Source: Candolleomyces eurysporus (Eukaryota; Basidiomycota; Agaricomycetes; Agaricales; Psathyrellaceae). Taken from it: a stretch of 64,000 nt of DNA. The notes below the pieces were generated by a model. It searched no databases, had not been told where the DNA came from, and was given only the letters and a program-made list of their open reading frames with translations. Location: contig JANBPK010001207.1 of NCBI GenBank assembly GCA_027579435.1, forward strand, positions 1 through 64,000. The letters are read 5' to 3'. The position numbers were made by a program, and so were the translations under genes. Shown one piece after another: positions 12,342-25,000 of this stretch; within the stretch, counting starts at the first letter, position 1, and each line of letters begins with the position of its first letter.

Positions 12342-13606
12342 ATACATCCTTGATTAGGACCTGGTGTTGGCACCTATCTTATCCTATCCCTTCCCTGACA
12401 TCCACGGTTGTCCCTCTTTTTTGGCGCTGCTACCTCTCTCAATTTCTTTATTCAGTTTTGTGATGCTTGTCTTATAGTCATGATATCGTTCCTTCTGCTC
12501 TTCGTTCGATTAGTGTCGGGTAGTATACAAGACGACTGTACGCTACCTAATGGCCCATTGTATAATTAGCACTTCAGTTCCGTGGCTACTTACATCCTCC
12601 TGGCGTCCAGTTGGACAATGCTCTGGGTGGTACAAAGCTTTTTCGGGCTCTGTTGAGGGTGGGCGGTCAGCCTCTCTGGCCCGGCAGAGGTTTCAACCCG
12701 CCTTCACCTCACGAAGCTTCTCGACTCTGCGACGGCTACCGCTCGCCATTATGGTTGATCAACAGCCCTCTGCTTGGCTCCGAGGACTCGGAAGACAGAG
12801 GCAGATTGCTTCTCTCTCGGGCTCTCGGGATATTGCATTTCAACCTTTGGCTGGAGGTGATTCCGAGCTAGCCAGTGAGTTTTCTTTTTACTTCGTTTTA
12901 GCTCAATTTTTTCNAAAAAAAGTCTTCCATTTCGAGCATCACAGTTGGCCAATTCATAAAGAAGGAAAAGAAGGAAAGAAGAAGATAAAAGAGAAAGCAA
13001 CACAATTTACAACTGACAACTAGTCGAAACACACAAGATTCCTCTTCCTTCCCTCGTCCTTCTTGTCCGAGTCAGAAGCCATGATAAACGGTTGTCTAGG
13101 CAAGTAATCGTGCACCGCGCCTTGGAGACATTGTCGTTGATTGAAAAAGGGTGTGGATGGTTGGTGGGTCCATTGATTTCAGGTTGATAGAGGAGGTAAG
13201 CTGAAGATGAATTTCATCTCAGAATATAGTAGTAGAATAAGGAGAGAGGGGCGATTGAAGTAGTCGTCTCTTATGAGAAGAATTATAAATAGAGTATATG
13301 CGCGGGCTGTGTCGTGGAGGAATAGGGGGGATCGCATGCTCTCTGGTTGACTACAGCCTTCAACCCAACGAAACCTCTTTTCATCCATAGATCAGAAACA
13401 GCTGTAAACTGTAGACGTTGGCGGACTCGCTCGGACTCGGAGGTATTCGTGCGGCAGTTTGCACTTCCATCAACAAAGCTGGCGTCGGACTTCTGGGCAG
13501 ATACTGGCAGACACTCCGTGTTGTTCAAATGATTTTAATTATGACTCGTATTCCAGTACAATATGGATCCACCAAATTACTTTCCGTCTATTCTATATAA
13601 AAGTGC
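12342..13606. other. Intergenic region, no gene seen
   Basis: There are only short frames, with an A-rich run after a single N at 12914 (ttttttcNaaaaaaa). No convincing coding signal was found. Confidence 0.5.
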
Positions 13607-14787
13607 CTAACTTGAACAGCCTGTCTGCAACTGCTGCGCATAAGTTGCGAAGTCCGCGCTGCTAGCCTGTCCCATGACGTATTGCTCGGACGGAAGATCT
13701 GCACCCTTGTAGACATTTGCGCAGGGAATGGTGTATGTCTTGAGGTACTTGAGGTTTCCAGTCAACAAGCTTTGCTGGACAATCGCGTATTGACGGAAAT
13801 CTGTGGTGAGATGTTTATCTGAAAAAAGAGTGTCAATAAGAACGATCGGAACGACCGAATTTTGCACTGAGCTCACCCGTGAAAGGGACATGCATCGGAC
13901 TGATAATGAAGATGTTTCAATATTGTAGGACTAGACAGAAGCGGGAAGAAGATACATACGCTGTGATCATTCCATGTGTCTTGCATTGATCATCCTTGAT
14001 CTCGGTATATTTTGCGGTATCAGGGTAGCTGTAGAGCTTGAGGCTATTGGTCGAGGGCGTGCGCATTAGTAAATACATTTCAACTTCAGACATGCGAGAT
14101 TACTCACTTAGTTGGCGGCGTCCATTGGTAGCCTTTGAAAATGCGTTAGATATGCGCCAGGTCATGGTATGTGGTATAGAGATTCTACTCACTCAGAACG
14201 TATGCAGTGGTGGGCACAGTAGCGGCACCTTCGCGGTGGCAAACGAATTGAGCCGCGGCAATCAGACTGTCGGTAAGGTAGAAGCCTCCACAGACGCCTA
14301 CAAACGCTGTCAGGACACTCGATGAGGAAAGAGAAGTATCTGCTCACCGTGACTATTAGAGTGCAAATCTCCAGTAATGTGAGTCTTCGTAAGATCAGGG
14401 TTCTTGAGAGAATCGGCGAAGGCTTGGCTGGAGGTTCCGTGGAAAAGGACGACCGGAGACTTCCCGTCGGGGTGACTGACGCCCGCGCGCTTGCGCAAAG
14501 GATTCTTGGACGTTTTGAGGAGGCACTGAAACCAAGGAACGGTTTAGAAAGCTAAGCACAATGATTTCAAGGAGCTGGCTCACTTTTTTCCCTGCCGGGG
14601 GCTTGCCTGCTGGAGCCGGAGCCTTGGATGGAGGGGCAGCTTTAGGGGCAGCTTTAGGGGGAGGCGCAGCTTTGGCAGGAGCTTTCCCTGTAGGGGCAGC
14701 ATCGACTGAGTAGGATGCGACGAGCAAAGCAAGCAGGCCCGCCAGCAAGAACTTGAAGACAACAGAACGAGATCGGGTGGGGAGCAT
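13607..14787 (-). CDS. Secreted protein with ADP-ribosyltransferase-like (DUF3990-like) signature
   Basis: Seven exons read on the minus strand: 14584-14787, 14348-14525, 14193-14297, 14108-14132, 13960-14043, 13877-13899 and 13607-13818. All phases agree and give 276 residues. The N-terminus is a clear signal peptide (VVFKFLLAGLLALLVASYSVDA). An Ala/Pro/Lys-rich linker follows, then a basic LRKR site that a Kex2-like protease could cut. The body contains VLFHGTSS and, after a splice, GGFYLTDS. The HGT and GFYLT pair resembles the H-Y motifs of ADP-ribosyltransferase folds such as DUF3990. It is probably exported by the secretory pathway. Enzymatic activity is inferred only from this pattern, and the usual third acidic residue was not identified. 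A TATA box lies about 180 bp upstream. Confidence 0.75.
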
Positions 14788-14968
14788 TTTGTTTGACGAA
14801 AGGCGCTACTACGACCTGCAGTCACAATGGTGATCGACAATCCGAGGAATCATTAATTGGTGGAGAGCAGGAGTGAGCTGATAGGGACGTACCGGCGTAG
14901 GATATGGGAATACGAGTTGTGGGTTGTGAACGATCAACGCTGGGGAGTCACATTGCAATGAGGGCTAC

Positions 14969-14975
14969 TTTTATA
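14969..14975 (-). promoter_or_regulatory. TATA box upstream of the 14787 gene
   Basis: TATAAAA on the minus strand, about 180 bp before the start codon at 14787. The spacing would leave a leader of roughly 120-150 nt. Confidence 0.5.
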
Positions 14976-16997
14976 CCCTAGGCGCCTACTTACCTCCCTT
15001 CGGAACTTTCAAGGAGGCAGCGACAGATCCGGGATCTAGAGAAGGCCCTTCGTAATCCCAGTAAATGACCGTTGTGAGCGCTCTAACTTTGTGCGACAAT
15101 GTAGTATCAGGGGACGATATCTCCGAGCTTGATATTGTTAGATGTTTCATCTCTGGGGCGGGCGGCCTAGCCCGTACTCCCTTGAAGACTTCCAAACGTA
15201 TGTGCCGTTACTTTGACATGATATGTTATGCACTTGATACAGTAGCTAGCGTCCGGTTTCCAAGTTAATTTACTCTCCATAAAGTCGAGAGTCCATTTGT
15301 CGTACTGCAGAGAATTTCTGCAGGCATCATGCTTCAAGTATTTGTAAGGTATAGTCGCAGACGGCCTTTGACCGACCTCCAACTAGCTTTTGATTGATGC
15401 TCGTTACTGTGACCTAACGATACCATACACCGGAAACCAGTCTACCGAAAAAATTGATGATAACGTGAAGCAACGATCCGTTGTCCGTTGACGGGAAACG
15501 ACTTGGGACCCAACGTACGGCTTTCGTCTCGGAGAAGTGACAAGTGCCAGAATCGGAGTTTCTCAAAAATGCTTTCCGGGTTGACTTCTCGGACTCTTAG
15601 AACCCAACGCTTNCCCCCCAAAAAATTCGAATATCGCAATTAAAACCTGATTCTGAAGAGATATCGGTATTGAATAAACAGCGCTCCCAAGCCCCATTGA
15701 GCGCGGGGCTTGCTTTTGAAACATTGCCAAGTAGCGGATTCCGATGTAGCCACCAGTCAGCATTCCATCAAGAAAACAGAATATCATGATCGCCGTTCCT
15801 ATGCTCTCAAACGTAAGATCTTAACAAAACGTTGCCGTTGTATCTCATCATCGGCATTGTCTTCCCACTGTCGAGTTCAGATCAACTTGGAGGGTTTTCA
15901 TCCATGGGATGGCCAAGATTTCCACCAGGATTCTCAGCGAAGGCTTCGACCTCTGGACGTCTGATACCGATAGATATATTGGGGTAGATTATCGCAACAG
16001 AAATTAAAAAGGGTCAGGTGTCGTCAGAAGGACCTGTACCGGTGCGAGCCAAGTTTCTACCAAGGCCCGTCGAGAGCGGATTACCTTCGAAACGTCGCCG
16101 TGGATCAGATTCCAATGTTATATGAAGTTTGGTTGTTAGGCAAAACGTGCTTATCTCCCGGACTGTTTGTACATAGGGTCCTGTCGTGCACGGAGCTGGC
16201 GAATTCGAAGTTCCCGGTTTGGCGTTCTTGCCCTTGTGTTCGGAAAAGCCAAATTGCGCTTACTACCATCGGAAACAGTCCATCCCGTTATGCGTCTTCT
16301 TGATGAAGAGCTTGTTGAGAGACGAGGGATACAGAGAACGAGATCCAATACTTGCTAGCCTAGCGTTGGACATCCTATTCCCAGCTTGGACCCCACTTCG
16401 TGCCGCAAGTTGTATGGAATTTGGGTGTACTAGGGAGCGATATTTCTCTCTTTCCGAGAAACGATGCATTCCTATCAATTACAACATGGTCGGCACCTTG
16501 GTAATGACATCAAGCCATCGAGTAACTTAACTGCATCATAGTGCTGTTGTACTTCACACCCAGACAGAGTCGATGGGCTTAGAATCGGATGGTCGACTTG
16601 TAGGCATTTCAGAGCCGTGGCGATACTCAAGCATAAACATCGAAACCGGTGGAAATTGGAATCTGCCTGAATTGCAATTCGAAATGGAGTAGAAGTACAT
16701 ACAATGTGAGAACATTCCGACATCACCAAACAAGAAGCTGGACTGTGGAGGGGTAATGAAATAAGTCATGAATCTGAGTCACGATGAGAAGGAAGAGACT
16801 AGGGCAACGCAAACGTATCAAAGGTTTCATTGATCAAAAGCGACATGAAGTGAGAGACGGGAGAGAAAGAGAGAGTAGGAAGAGGAAAAAGAGGAAGAGG
16901 AAACACAGACGAAGGCGAGTAGATGGCACGCGGGATCATTTACGCAAGCAACATCCACATCCCATTGAACGCTCCAAACGCCCCTGCACCACTAGAC
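14976..16997. other. Stretch without a recognised gene
   Basis: Several frames of 60-115 codons exist on both strands (for example 15563-15787 minus and 16186-16530 plus). None has a family motif or a splice pattern I could support. A single N sits beside a C run at 15613. Confidence 0.45.
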
Positions 16998-17650
16998 TCA
17001 AACCCACTGACTCTTGTCCCATGCAGGATCTTGTAAAAATGCGCAGAGGACCTTGCTACCGGTCTAGAGTAAAAGATTCCGGTAAGCAATAAGCAAAATG
17101 AGAAAATAAGAATGAAATGGAGAAAAACAATTGAAGGAGGATCTTGGAATGGAGATAGGGGACATCCCTCGTAACATCGGCTGAAATGCGCCTGTGCGAA
17201 TGTTGATGGTCCGCCCGTGGATTCGTTCGCATCTGCGAGGGGAAGGAATAGGGCTCTGGCCCTATGACGCTCGTTGGTGTGGCACAGTCCATGAAGGACC
17301 AGGGGAAGGAGCACGAAACCAAGGAAAAAGGAAAGCATAGGTGGGTTGGTGCTTACTTGGAGCAAGGGATGACCAGCGACAATACTCAGGAACCTCTCCA
17401 GGCCCTCTCTTCTTGTCTCAATAACTTCATCGGAGAAGCGGTTCGTGAAAACCTTTCCGGGTAGCGGGGGGATGTTGACGCGGGTGGATTCATGTTCTAG
17501 GATATCACGGAAGGCTTCGAAATCGGAATAGCGCCGTCTGACTACTGAATGACGTAGCTTGAAGGCAGGAATGTTGGTCTATTACACCGAGTCCAACGCT
17601 TGTTAGTTAGCTCATAACGCAGAATGTATGATAGGCGCACCTTGCAAACG

Positions 17651-17681
<31 letters not shown>

Positions 17682-18035
17682 AACCTGTAAGCCGCCGTTT
17701 AGAAACGAACCGGGGGAAGGTCAAAAAGGGTGGATACCGTGTGTCTGGGGATTTCGAACTTCGATTTCCAGGAAACTTTCAGGGACGCTGTACATCTCTT
17801 CAATCTACAAACAAACGACGGTTAGTATCGTCCTCTCCAACAGCCCTGTGCCGGTTCCCAGCCAAGCAGCGGTTGCCCAACAAGGGTCAGAGACTATCCT
17901 GAAAGGTTTCTGGACTGTACAGGCGCAGCACCAGCACCTTATAGGCTGAAATGACCTACTTACAGTCTGCTCCCTGGCTGCGAGGAGACTCTCCTCGAAT
18001 GCTGTACTGCGCGCGAATGGGTTGGCGGTTGCCAT
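16998..18035 (-). CDS. snx3: Sorting nexin 3 (PX-domain protein)
   Basis: Five exons on the minus strand, 17964-18035, 17738-17804, 17641-17684, 17357-17578 and 16998-17063, join in phase to give 156 residues. The protein is one PX domain with a short N-terminal arm, as in yeast Snx3/Grd19 and animal SNX3. Landmarks are [51 protein letters not shown] and the C-terminus [11 protein letters not shown]. The RRYSDF patch binds phosphatidylinositol 3-phosphate. SNX3 works with retromer on early endosomes to recycle cargo to the Golgi. No single open frame shows the gene because it is split into small exons. The last intron (17064-17356, 293 nt) is long for this genome. Confidence 0.93.
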
Positions 18036-19394
18036 CGTTGTCGCGGTTGCCCCTCCGAGTCTTATTCAAGATGGCTGAGTGTGTTACTCTGGGTGTGGGT
18101 CGGCCGTCGATGCTAGGAAGCGAAACGTCGTAAACGTCGTCAAGGGAGAGGTAGAAACGGTATGAAAGCTGTGGATTACCGCAATCGTTATCATGACTGG
18201 AATTTGGTCATACGTTGCATCTGTTTGGTTCAGAGGGATTTGTAAGCTTGAGCACACGGCACTTTCTGCGAGCCGAGAAACTATCTTATTCTCTCGACTC
18301 CGCGCTTTGGAAACTCTGAAAATCCAAGACTACTCTATGTCGCCAGTATTCGGGGCTGGTTTGAACTTCTCTCAGCAATATCGGAAGGGCAATATTACGA
18401 ACATCATCGAGTGTCTACCTGTGCCCTACCGTGAGGCTCAGGTACAACTCGTTTTACCGTTTGCGGCCTCCCTGTTTCCAGCACATTCACCAAGGGGCTG
18501 GTTTTGAAAGGCTCGTAGTTCCTGTTAGGCTCATTTACGACCAGCGCAGTTGATCTACCTATCCCTCGAACTCCACGAGAAGCTGCAGGCCCTTGGTTCG
18601 GAATTGCTATAAAGCTCTCACTAGTTGAGATGATTAGACTACATGATGATTCCGTCACTGGGAGCTCTCCTCATTCGGCTTGACTTTCAATACAACTTCG
18701 TTCACTACGGGTAGTACTTTACGGGTCCTAGATAGACTATCCTCCACATAAACGGCCATGGATTGGATACCCGTCCTCAGATTGATTAAGCCCCTTTTCA
18801 TGCTCAGCACTCGACCCTGGCAAGACAGCTAGCGTATGCCGGCCCTTGAAACACCGAAAGTTTGTCGCGAGTGAGCCAAAAGACATTGTTGATATCGAGG
18901 GTAACGTAGCCAGTGCGTCCAAATAGCAAGATNGGGGGACATGCGACCGTTAGCAAAGGTGAATGCGTCGCTCCATTGGGATTTTCGTCTTCGTAGTATC
19001 TTTTCTGGTCCTCCTTTTCCCTAAATCTCTGGGTCGCTAGGGCCAGCTCACGGCGCTGGGCGGTTGTTAACTTGTTGAGCGATAATGAGTAACATGGCGG
19101 CCCGCTACAAGGAAAACGAGCATTGCATCAATATGGCGTTATGGAAAAACATTGTCAAGAGCTAGACGAGCCAACAAAAGCCTGACCTCGCATAGAAGAA
19201 GGAAAAGGAGGGAGTCTGGGGCTCTAAACATGGTGTCCGTTATTTTTAAATTCTTTATTCGTCCCTGTACAATGTACCATTTCGAGATAGAAAAACCTGG
19301 GATTCATGGGCATAAATATTTGCCTTACCATAGCTTTTTCGTCCTCAGATGGCGAAGAGCATGTCAGACCCATCCCTTGGCACCTAAAACCTTT
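18036..19394. other. Stretch without a recognised gene
   Basis: The region upstream of SNX3 holds a few frames under 105 codons without motifs, and a single N beside a G run at 18933. Confidence 0.45.
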
Positions 19395-20790
19395 GGCGGC
19401 CCCCACTGGACAAAATTATTTAATCTTATTTTGGGCCACCTCGATCCCGAAATTTGGATTTCGTTGCGATTTTGAGCGATAAGTCGAACTTCAGGAGTGC
19501 GCGAACCTGAATTTGATCCCCCCGATCAACTGATTTGGCGTCCATCATTTTTGGCCGTCCGTAGACAGAAGTTGAATTTGGTGTCAGTGAGGTTGGATTT
19601 CAGATACGAATGCTTCGAGAAGAAAGAAGCCAACCAGTTCATCACTGGCCCACCCCCTGTACATTNAAAAAAGTATTTATTGGAAAGAATCCTCATGCCG
19701 AAAATCTTCGGCACATCACCTGCCAGTAGAGAGGGTATGCCGTATCATCGCATGCTATATTGGTGAGCAGGGACTCGTGTATAATACAAATAGACGTTCA
19801 AAAAGACGGTGGTGGATACCAGAGAATGTACAAGGACATCAAGAAAGAAGCCTATTAGCCGTAACAACGAGGAACAATGAGACTTCGGCCAAATAGAGAA
19901 TTAAAGGAGTCAGCGTAAAACCGTACCATGGCCTGCTCCAGCTTGTCTATCTCAACGTCACTATATTTTCGAGTCGTTGCTCAATATGGGGATCTGCATT
20001 ATCCAGAAGATGCACAGCCAGTCTGGATTCTGGCTTCACTCAAAGCTTGCTCGACCACTGGGCCAGGAGTTCACTCTGTAGACTTCGACATTATATTTTT
20101 GGCGGCCCCCACTGGACAAAATGATTTTATTTGATTTTGGGCCACCTCGATCCCGAAATTTGGATTTCGTTGCGATTTTGAGCGATAAGTCGAACTTCAA
20201 GAGTGCGCGAACCTGAATTTGATCCTCCCGATCAACTGATTTGGCGTCCATCATTTTTGGCTGTCCGTAGACAGAAGTTGAATTTGGTGTCAGTGAGGTT
20301 GGATTTCAGATGCGAATGCTTCGAGAAGAAAGAAGCCAACCAGTTCATCACTGGTCCACCCCCTGTATATCAAAAAAGTATTTATTGGAAAGAATCCTCA
20401 TGCCGAAAATCCTCGGCACGTCACTTGCCAGTAGAGAGGGTATGCCGTATCATCGCATGCTATATTGGTGAGTAGGGACTTGTGTATAATACAAATAGAC
20501 TTTCAAAAGGACGGCAGTGGATATCAGAGAATGTACAAGGACATCAAGAAAGAAACCTACTAGCCGTACAATGAGACTTCGGCCAAATAGAGAATAGGAG
20601 TCAGCGTAAAACCGTACCATGGCCTGCTCCGGCTTGTCTATCTCAACGTCACTATATTGCTGAGTCGTTGCTCAATATGGGGATCAGCACTATCCAGAAG
20701 GTGCACAACCAGTCTGGATTCTGGCTTTACTCAAAGCTTGCTTGACTACTGGGCCAGGAGTTCACTCTGTAGACTTCGACATTATATTTC
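19395..20790. repeat. Left-arm direct tandem repeat, two copies of about 700 bp
   Basis: Copy one is about 19395-20100 and copy two about 20101-20790, offset 706 bp. They are nearly identical, with small differences such as a 13-bp deletion in copy two near 20570 and a single N at 19666 in copy one that copy two lacks. Confidence 0.85.
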
Positions 20791-21746
20791 CTATGTATAC
20801 TTGCATTCTAGTTGACTGTTGCTACTCTCTACATCACTATCTTACATTCTTTTTAAGCTCTGCCCTTACATGCACCAGTGAATGAAAGTGTTGTGGCTTC
20901 CATCTACCTTTTGCCATCCTTTTGACTTCACTCGCTAGTGAGTGAGCAGCCTCTCTCTCAATGTCACCGCTTACCTTGCCCGAGCTGCATAAAGGCGGAG
21001 CTTGAATTATATTTCTGTTTCTCTGGCGGTTCGTCAGCTTGGGGTTAGCAAAGAGGGGTGGCTCACTTGTCGATAGCTGGTTCACTTGCTCCAGACCACT
21101 AGGTTCACCAATTCCAAATTGTACAGAAGCAAATCGAAGTTGAGCGACATCAATCCAAATGCCAACCTTCTGAATTTGGACTGATTGATGATCGAAATCG
21201 AAATTCTACGCCTCTTGTAATCCAAATTTGACGAATAATTTTGTCCGGTGAGGACCTTCATATATATTTCTTACCTATACTTGCATTCTAGTTGACTGTC
21301 GCTACTCTCTAAATGACTATCTTACATTCTTTTTAAGCTCTGTCCTTACATACACCGGTGAATGAAAGTGTTACGGCTTCCATCTACCTTTTGCCATCCT
21401 TTTGACTTCACTCGCTAGCGAGTGAACAGCCTCTCTCTCAATGTCACTCAATGTCACCGCTCACCTTGTCCGAGCTGCATAAAGGCGGAGCTTGAATTAT
21501 ATTTCTGTTTCTCTGGCGGTTCGTCAGCTTGGGGTTAGCAAAGAGAGGTGGCTCACTTATCGATAGCTGGTTCACTTGCTTCAGACTCCTAAATTCACCA
21601 ATTCCAAATTGTAGAGAAGCAAATCGAAGTTGAGCGACATCAATCCAAATGCCAACCTTCTGAATTTGGACTGATTGATGATCGAAATCGAAATTCTACG
21701 CCTCTTGTAATCCAAATTTGGCGAATAATTTTGTCCGGTGAGGACC
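19398..21746. mobile_element. TIR-bounded non-autonomous DNA element with duplicated arms
   Basis: The left end (19398-19420, GGCCCCCACTGGACAAAATTATT) matches the reverse complement of the right end (21724-21746) at 20 of 23 bases. A second left-type end lies at 20104 and a second right-type end at 21234-21256. Each arm is therefore present twice, in the order left, left, right, right. No transposase gene is visible; the repeated 89-90 codon frames at 19497 and 20203 carry no known domain. No clear target-site duplication was found. The superfamily is undecided. Confidence 0.65.
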
Positions 21747-21752
21747 TTCATA
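20796..21752. repeat. Right-arm direct tandem repeat, two copies of about 480 bp
   Basis: Copy one starts near 20796 and copy two near 21276 (both TATACTTGCATTC). Copy two carries an extra 10 bases (a doubled ATGTCACTCA segment near 21440). Confidence 0.85.
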
Positions 21753-22047
21753 AAAACTGGCCGTTCGCCTCCCTTCAAAAACCCGTGGGCGGAGGGTAGG
21801 TGAAAGAGACACAACATTGCCATAATAGTGACTCGCCGCGTCTTCGAGAGTCTCGAATGTCTGCCACTTCGGATCGATTCAAATGAACGATGTGTTCTGG
21901 CAGCACGTTACATGAAAGTGACTCTGAAACGTTCAGCGTCCGAATTTGGCCGTCGGGTTTCTCGGCGATTCAGAGTCCTCGAGCGGCATTTCTGTCCTTG
22001 TCCTAGTCTTTCTACCTTTCCATTCACTTGTGCATTGTCTCCTCAGC

Positions 22048-25000
22048 ATGTCGAACAGTACTCTCGATTGCATCGATATCTTCGGGAGGTATAATTTCCA
22101 GATCACTGATTCAGTGAACGCTCTCGCTAAAGCCTGCGCTGCTAGTCTACCTCGAGAGGAAGTTATCAACCGATTCACGTACGCTGCCGTAGAAGAGCAG
22201 TGAGTGAATATCTCCCTTGACACTCTTCTACCCAGTCTTAACGAAGTTGTTTCTAGCTGTGGCACTTTTGCTTTGAACAGTGGGTCTATCCACGTCCTCG
22301 TGAGCCAGTATATCTGATCATGCACTCCAGATTTTGAAGTGGAGTGCACCGAATATCATGAGGAGCTTGCTGTTTTGGGGATGATTCACCTCGTCGTTCT
22401 TCCGGAAAGTGAAGAAGATGAAAGCGTTACGACGCTTACACTCCATCGGGACAGGACCACCGCTTTGAAATGGCAGTGCGATGAATCGATTCCTGTGTAT
22501 GCCGATTCAAATGCTGTTCAGATTGGATGCGCTAACATACCCTCAAAGCACCCTATCTACATTAGGGCTCACGTTTATCGTACAGGTTAAGGAACTCGGC
22601 GATATCGGTTGCTTCAGCATCCTTCTCCAGGACATCAATGCATACAGAGATGCTACTACCGCCGTAAATGAACGTGGGTCTCGAGATTGGACACATCTGA
22701 AGCGATTTCTGACGGTTCTCCATCTCCCAGGGATCTTCCGTACGAGTGAACACGACTCTGAAAGTAATTTTCCTACGATGAAACTTGCCGTTGACGTGGC
22801 TACCACCCCAATGGATGTGCAGGCCGCACAAAAGTGTGAGAGGCCTTCTCCGACTAACTTTTGCCGCTTGAGATCTGATACTCAAAGTTTAGATAGAAAC
22901 ACTATGCTGGCACTGGCCTTTGGGGCTGTATTCGAGCGCACAGGAAAGATAGAAGATATCGACGTTGCAATCAAAGCCCAGACTAATCTGGTCGATCTGA
23001 CACCTATTGACGATGAAGGTCTGCCTGGCAACCTCGACACTCTCTCCCAGTTCTATCGCAGTCGATTTGAACGGACTCGCGATATTACAGACGCCAAAAA
23101 TTCGTTAGCGGTGCAGCGAAGGGCAGTTCATTTCGCACCCGAAGGTCAGGCCTGCCTTGCACAAGTCACCGCCGGCTTAGGGGTGGCATATATGACGTAT
23201 TTTGAAGCCACGAAGAGGCCTTCGTATCTGGACACTGGTATTGCAGCTCTCAGAAAGGCGATGGTGTCCGAGCCTTCAGACGTGATAGCACCGATGAATC
23301 TTTGTATCGCTTTGGAAAAACGTTTCGAAAGCTTTCTCCAAGTTCATGACCTCAAAGAGGCTCTCCAAATATGTCGAGAAACACTGCGCCAAGTCCGAAC
23401 TAGCAACCAACAGGAGCTCCCTCGATCGCTCGAACGACTCGCAGGATTGCTGTACTGTCAGCACAAGTACATGGGGCGATCTGAAGACATGGAAGAGGGC
23501 GTATCTCTTATGAGAGAAGCAATTGGCCTTCTTGATGAAAACGATTCAGGTCTCCCGTCCGTGTTATGCAACCTGGGCGTTTTTCTCATCGATCACTATA
23601 CGCTAGGAGGGGAGCTTGTAGACTTGGAGGAGGGGATTACCGTTACACAACGTGCCATTCTGTTGGCTGGGGAAGGTAGTGGAGACCTCGCCAAGGCCCA
23701 CAACATCCTTGGGATCTTACTTCTACTCCGCTTTGACCACACGAAACATCTTTCGGATATCGAGGAAGCAGTAGCATGTGGGAACCGAGCGGTTGACTCA
23801 ACTGTCAATGGGGACCCCTCCCTGCCAGTTCATCTCAGCAATTTCGGAGTAGAACTTACAAGCTACTTTTCCGCAACCAATGACCTTGCCCATCTTGAGC
23901 GGGCCATCTCGGTTCAGGAGAGAGCTGCTGAGATGACCGAGGATGGGAGCACTTCAATGTCATATCGCCTAGGCAGCCTGGCAGAGACCCTTCACACGCT
24001 CTTCAAGTATACCAGAAAGCTGTCCGACCTAGATAGAGCCATCGCTTGTGTACGCAAAGGCATCGACTGCCGTCTTCCTTCCATGGCGGATAGAGCTGGC
24101 TATCTGCACAACTTGGCCATGTTTTGTGGAGAGCGATTTCACATCTCTAGAGAGATTGTGGACATCGAAAACTGCCTATCCATGCACCGGGAAGTCATTG
24201 AACAGACACCCCCAGCCTCCGCGTTGCTTCCCAATCGACTCTTGAACTTGGGTCATTCCTTAGTAGCAAGTCACACATATACCAACAACACCGACCATCT
24301 GTTGGAAGCGATGTCGTACTTCGAACAAGCAGCGAAATCGCGATTCGGCCCGCCCAACAAGCGCATCGAAAACGCTCGAGAGTGGATCCACATCGCTTCT
24401 TTAATCAATCATCCATCACTCATCTCAGCATACGATACCGCTATCGGACTTCTGTCAGTTGTGGGTGGTCTGGAACAGACCATTGAACGTCGCCACGAGT
24501 CCCTTGCCAATATATCAAACCTCGCCCTGGAGGCAGCCGCAGCAGCGTTCGAGCTCGAGAGAATCGACAAAGCCGTAGAATGGTTAGAAGAAGGACGGTG
24601 TTTGGTTTGGAACCAGCTCATGGACCTCCGTGGGTCTGTCGTTGACCTTCGTTCATCCGACGAAGAATTGGCCGAGCGAATCTTCAGTGTTTCGCAGGCC
24701 CTGGACAAGGCAGGCTCGCGGAAAAGCGCTGTGAAGCAGGGACTACAAGCTTCACTTCAACGGAAGGTTACTTCGCAAGATGAAACTTTGCAGCATTTGA
24801 AGTTGGCGAACGAGTGGGAGGAACTGCTCCAAACCGTCCACAATATCCCTGGATTCGAGAACTTCCTCCAACCCGCGTCGCTCACCGACCTCACAAGCCA
24901 CCTACCAGAGGATGGGCCGGTCGTCATCATCAATGTCCACAAAACTAGATGCGATGCTATAGCACTGCTGTCGGGTTGCGATGACCCTGTCCATATTCCC

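Noticed and set aside
17056..17365. Minus-strand frames with hydrophobic stretches, possible membrane protein
   Set aside because: They lie inside the 293-nt last intron of the SNX3 gene and overlap its last exon in other frames.
19497..20475. Pair of 89-90 codon frames as a possible gene family
   Set aside because: They are the same stretch of a duplicated transposon arm, contain an N or frame break, and show no domain.
20700..21750. Regularly spaced repeats as a CRISPR-like array
   Set aside because: There are only two long near-identical copies, no short repeat-spacer pattern, and the genome is eukaryotic.
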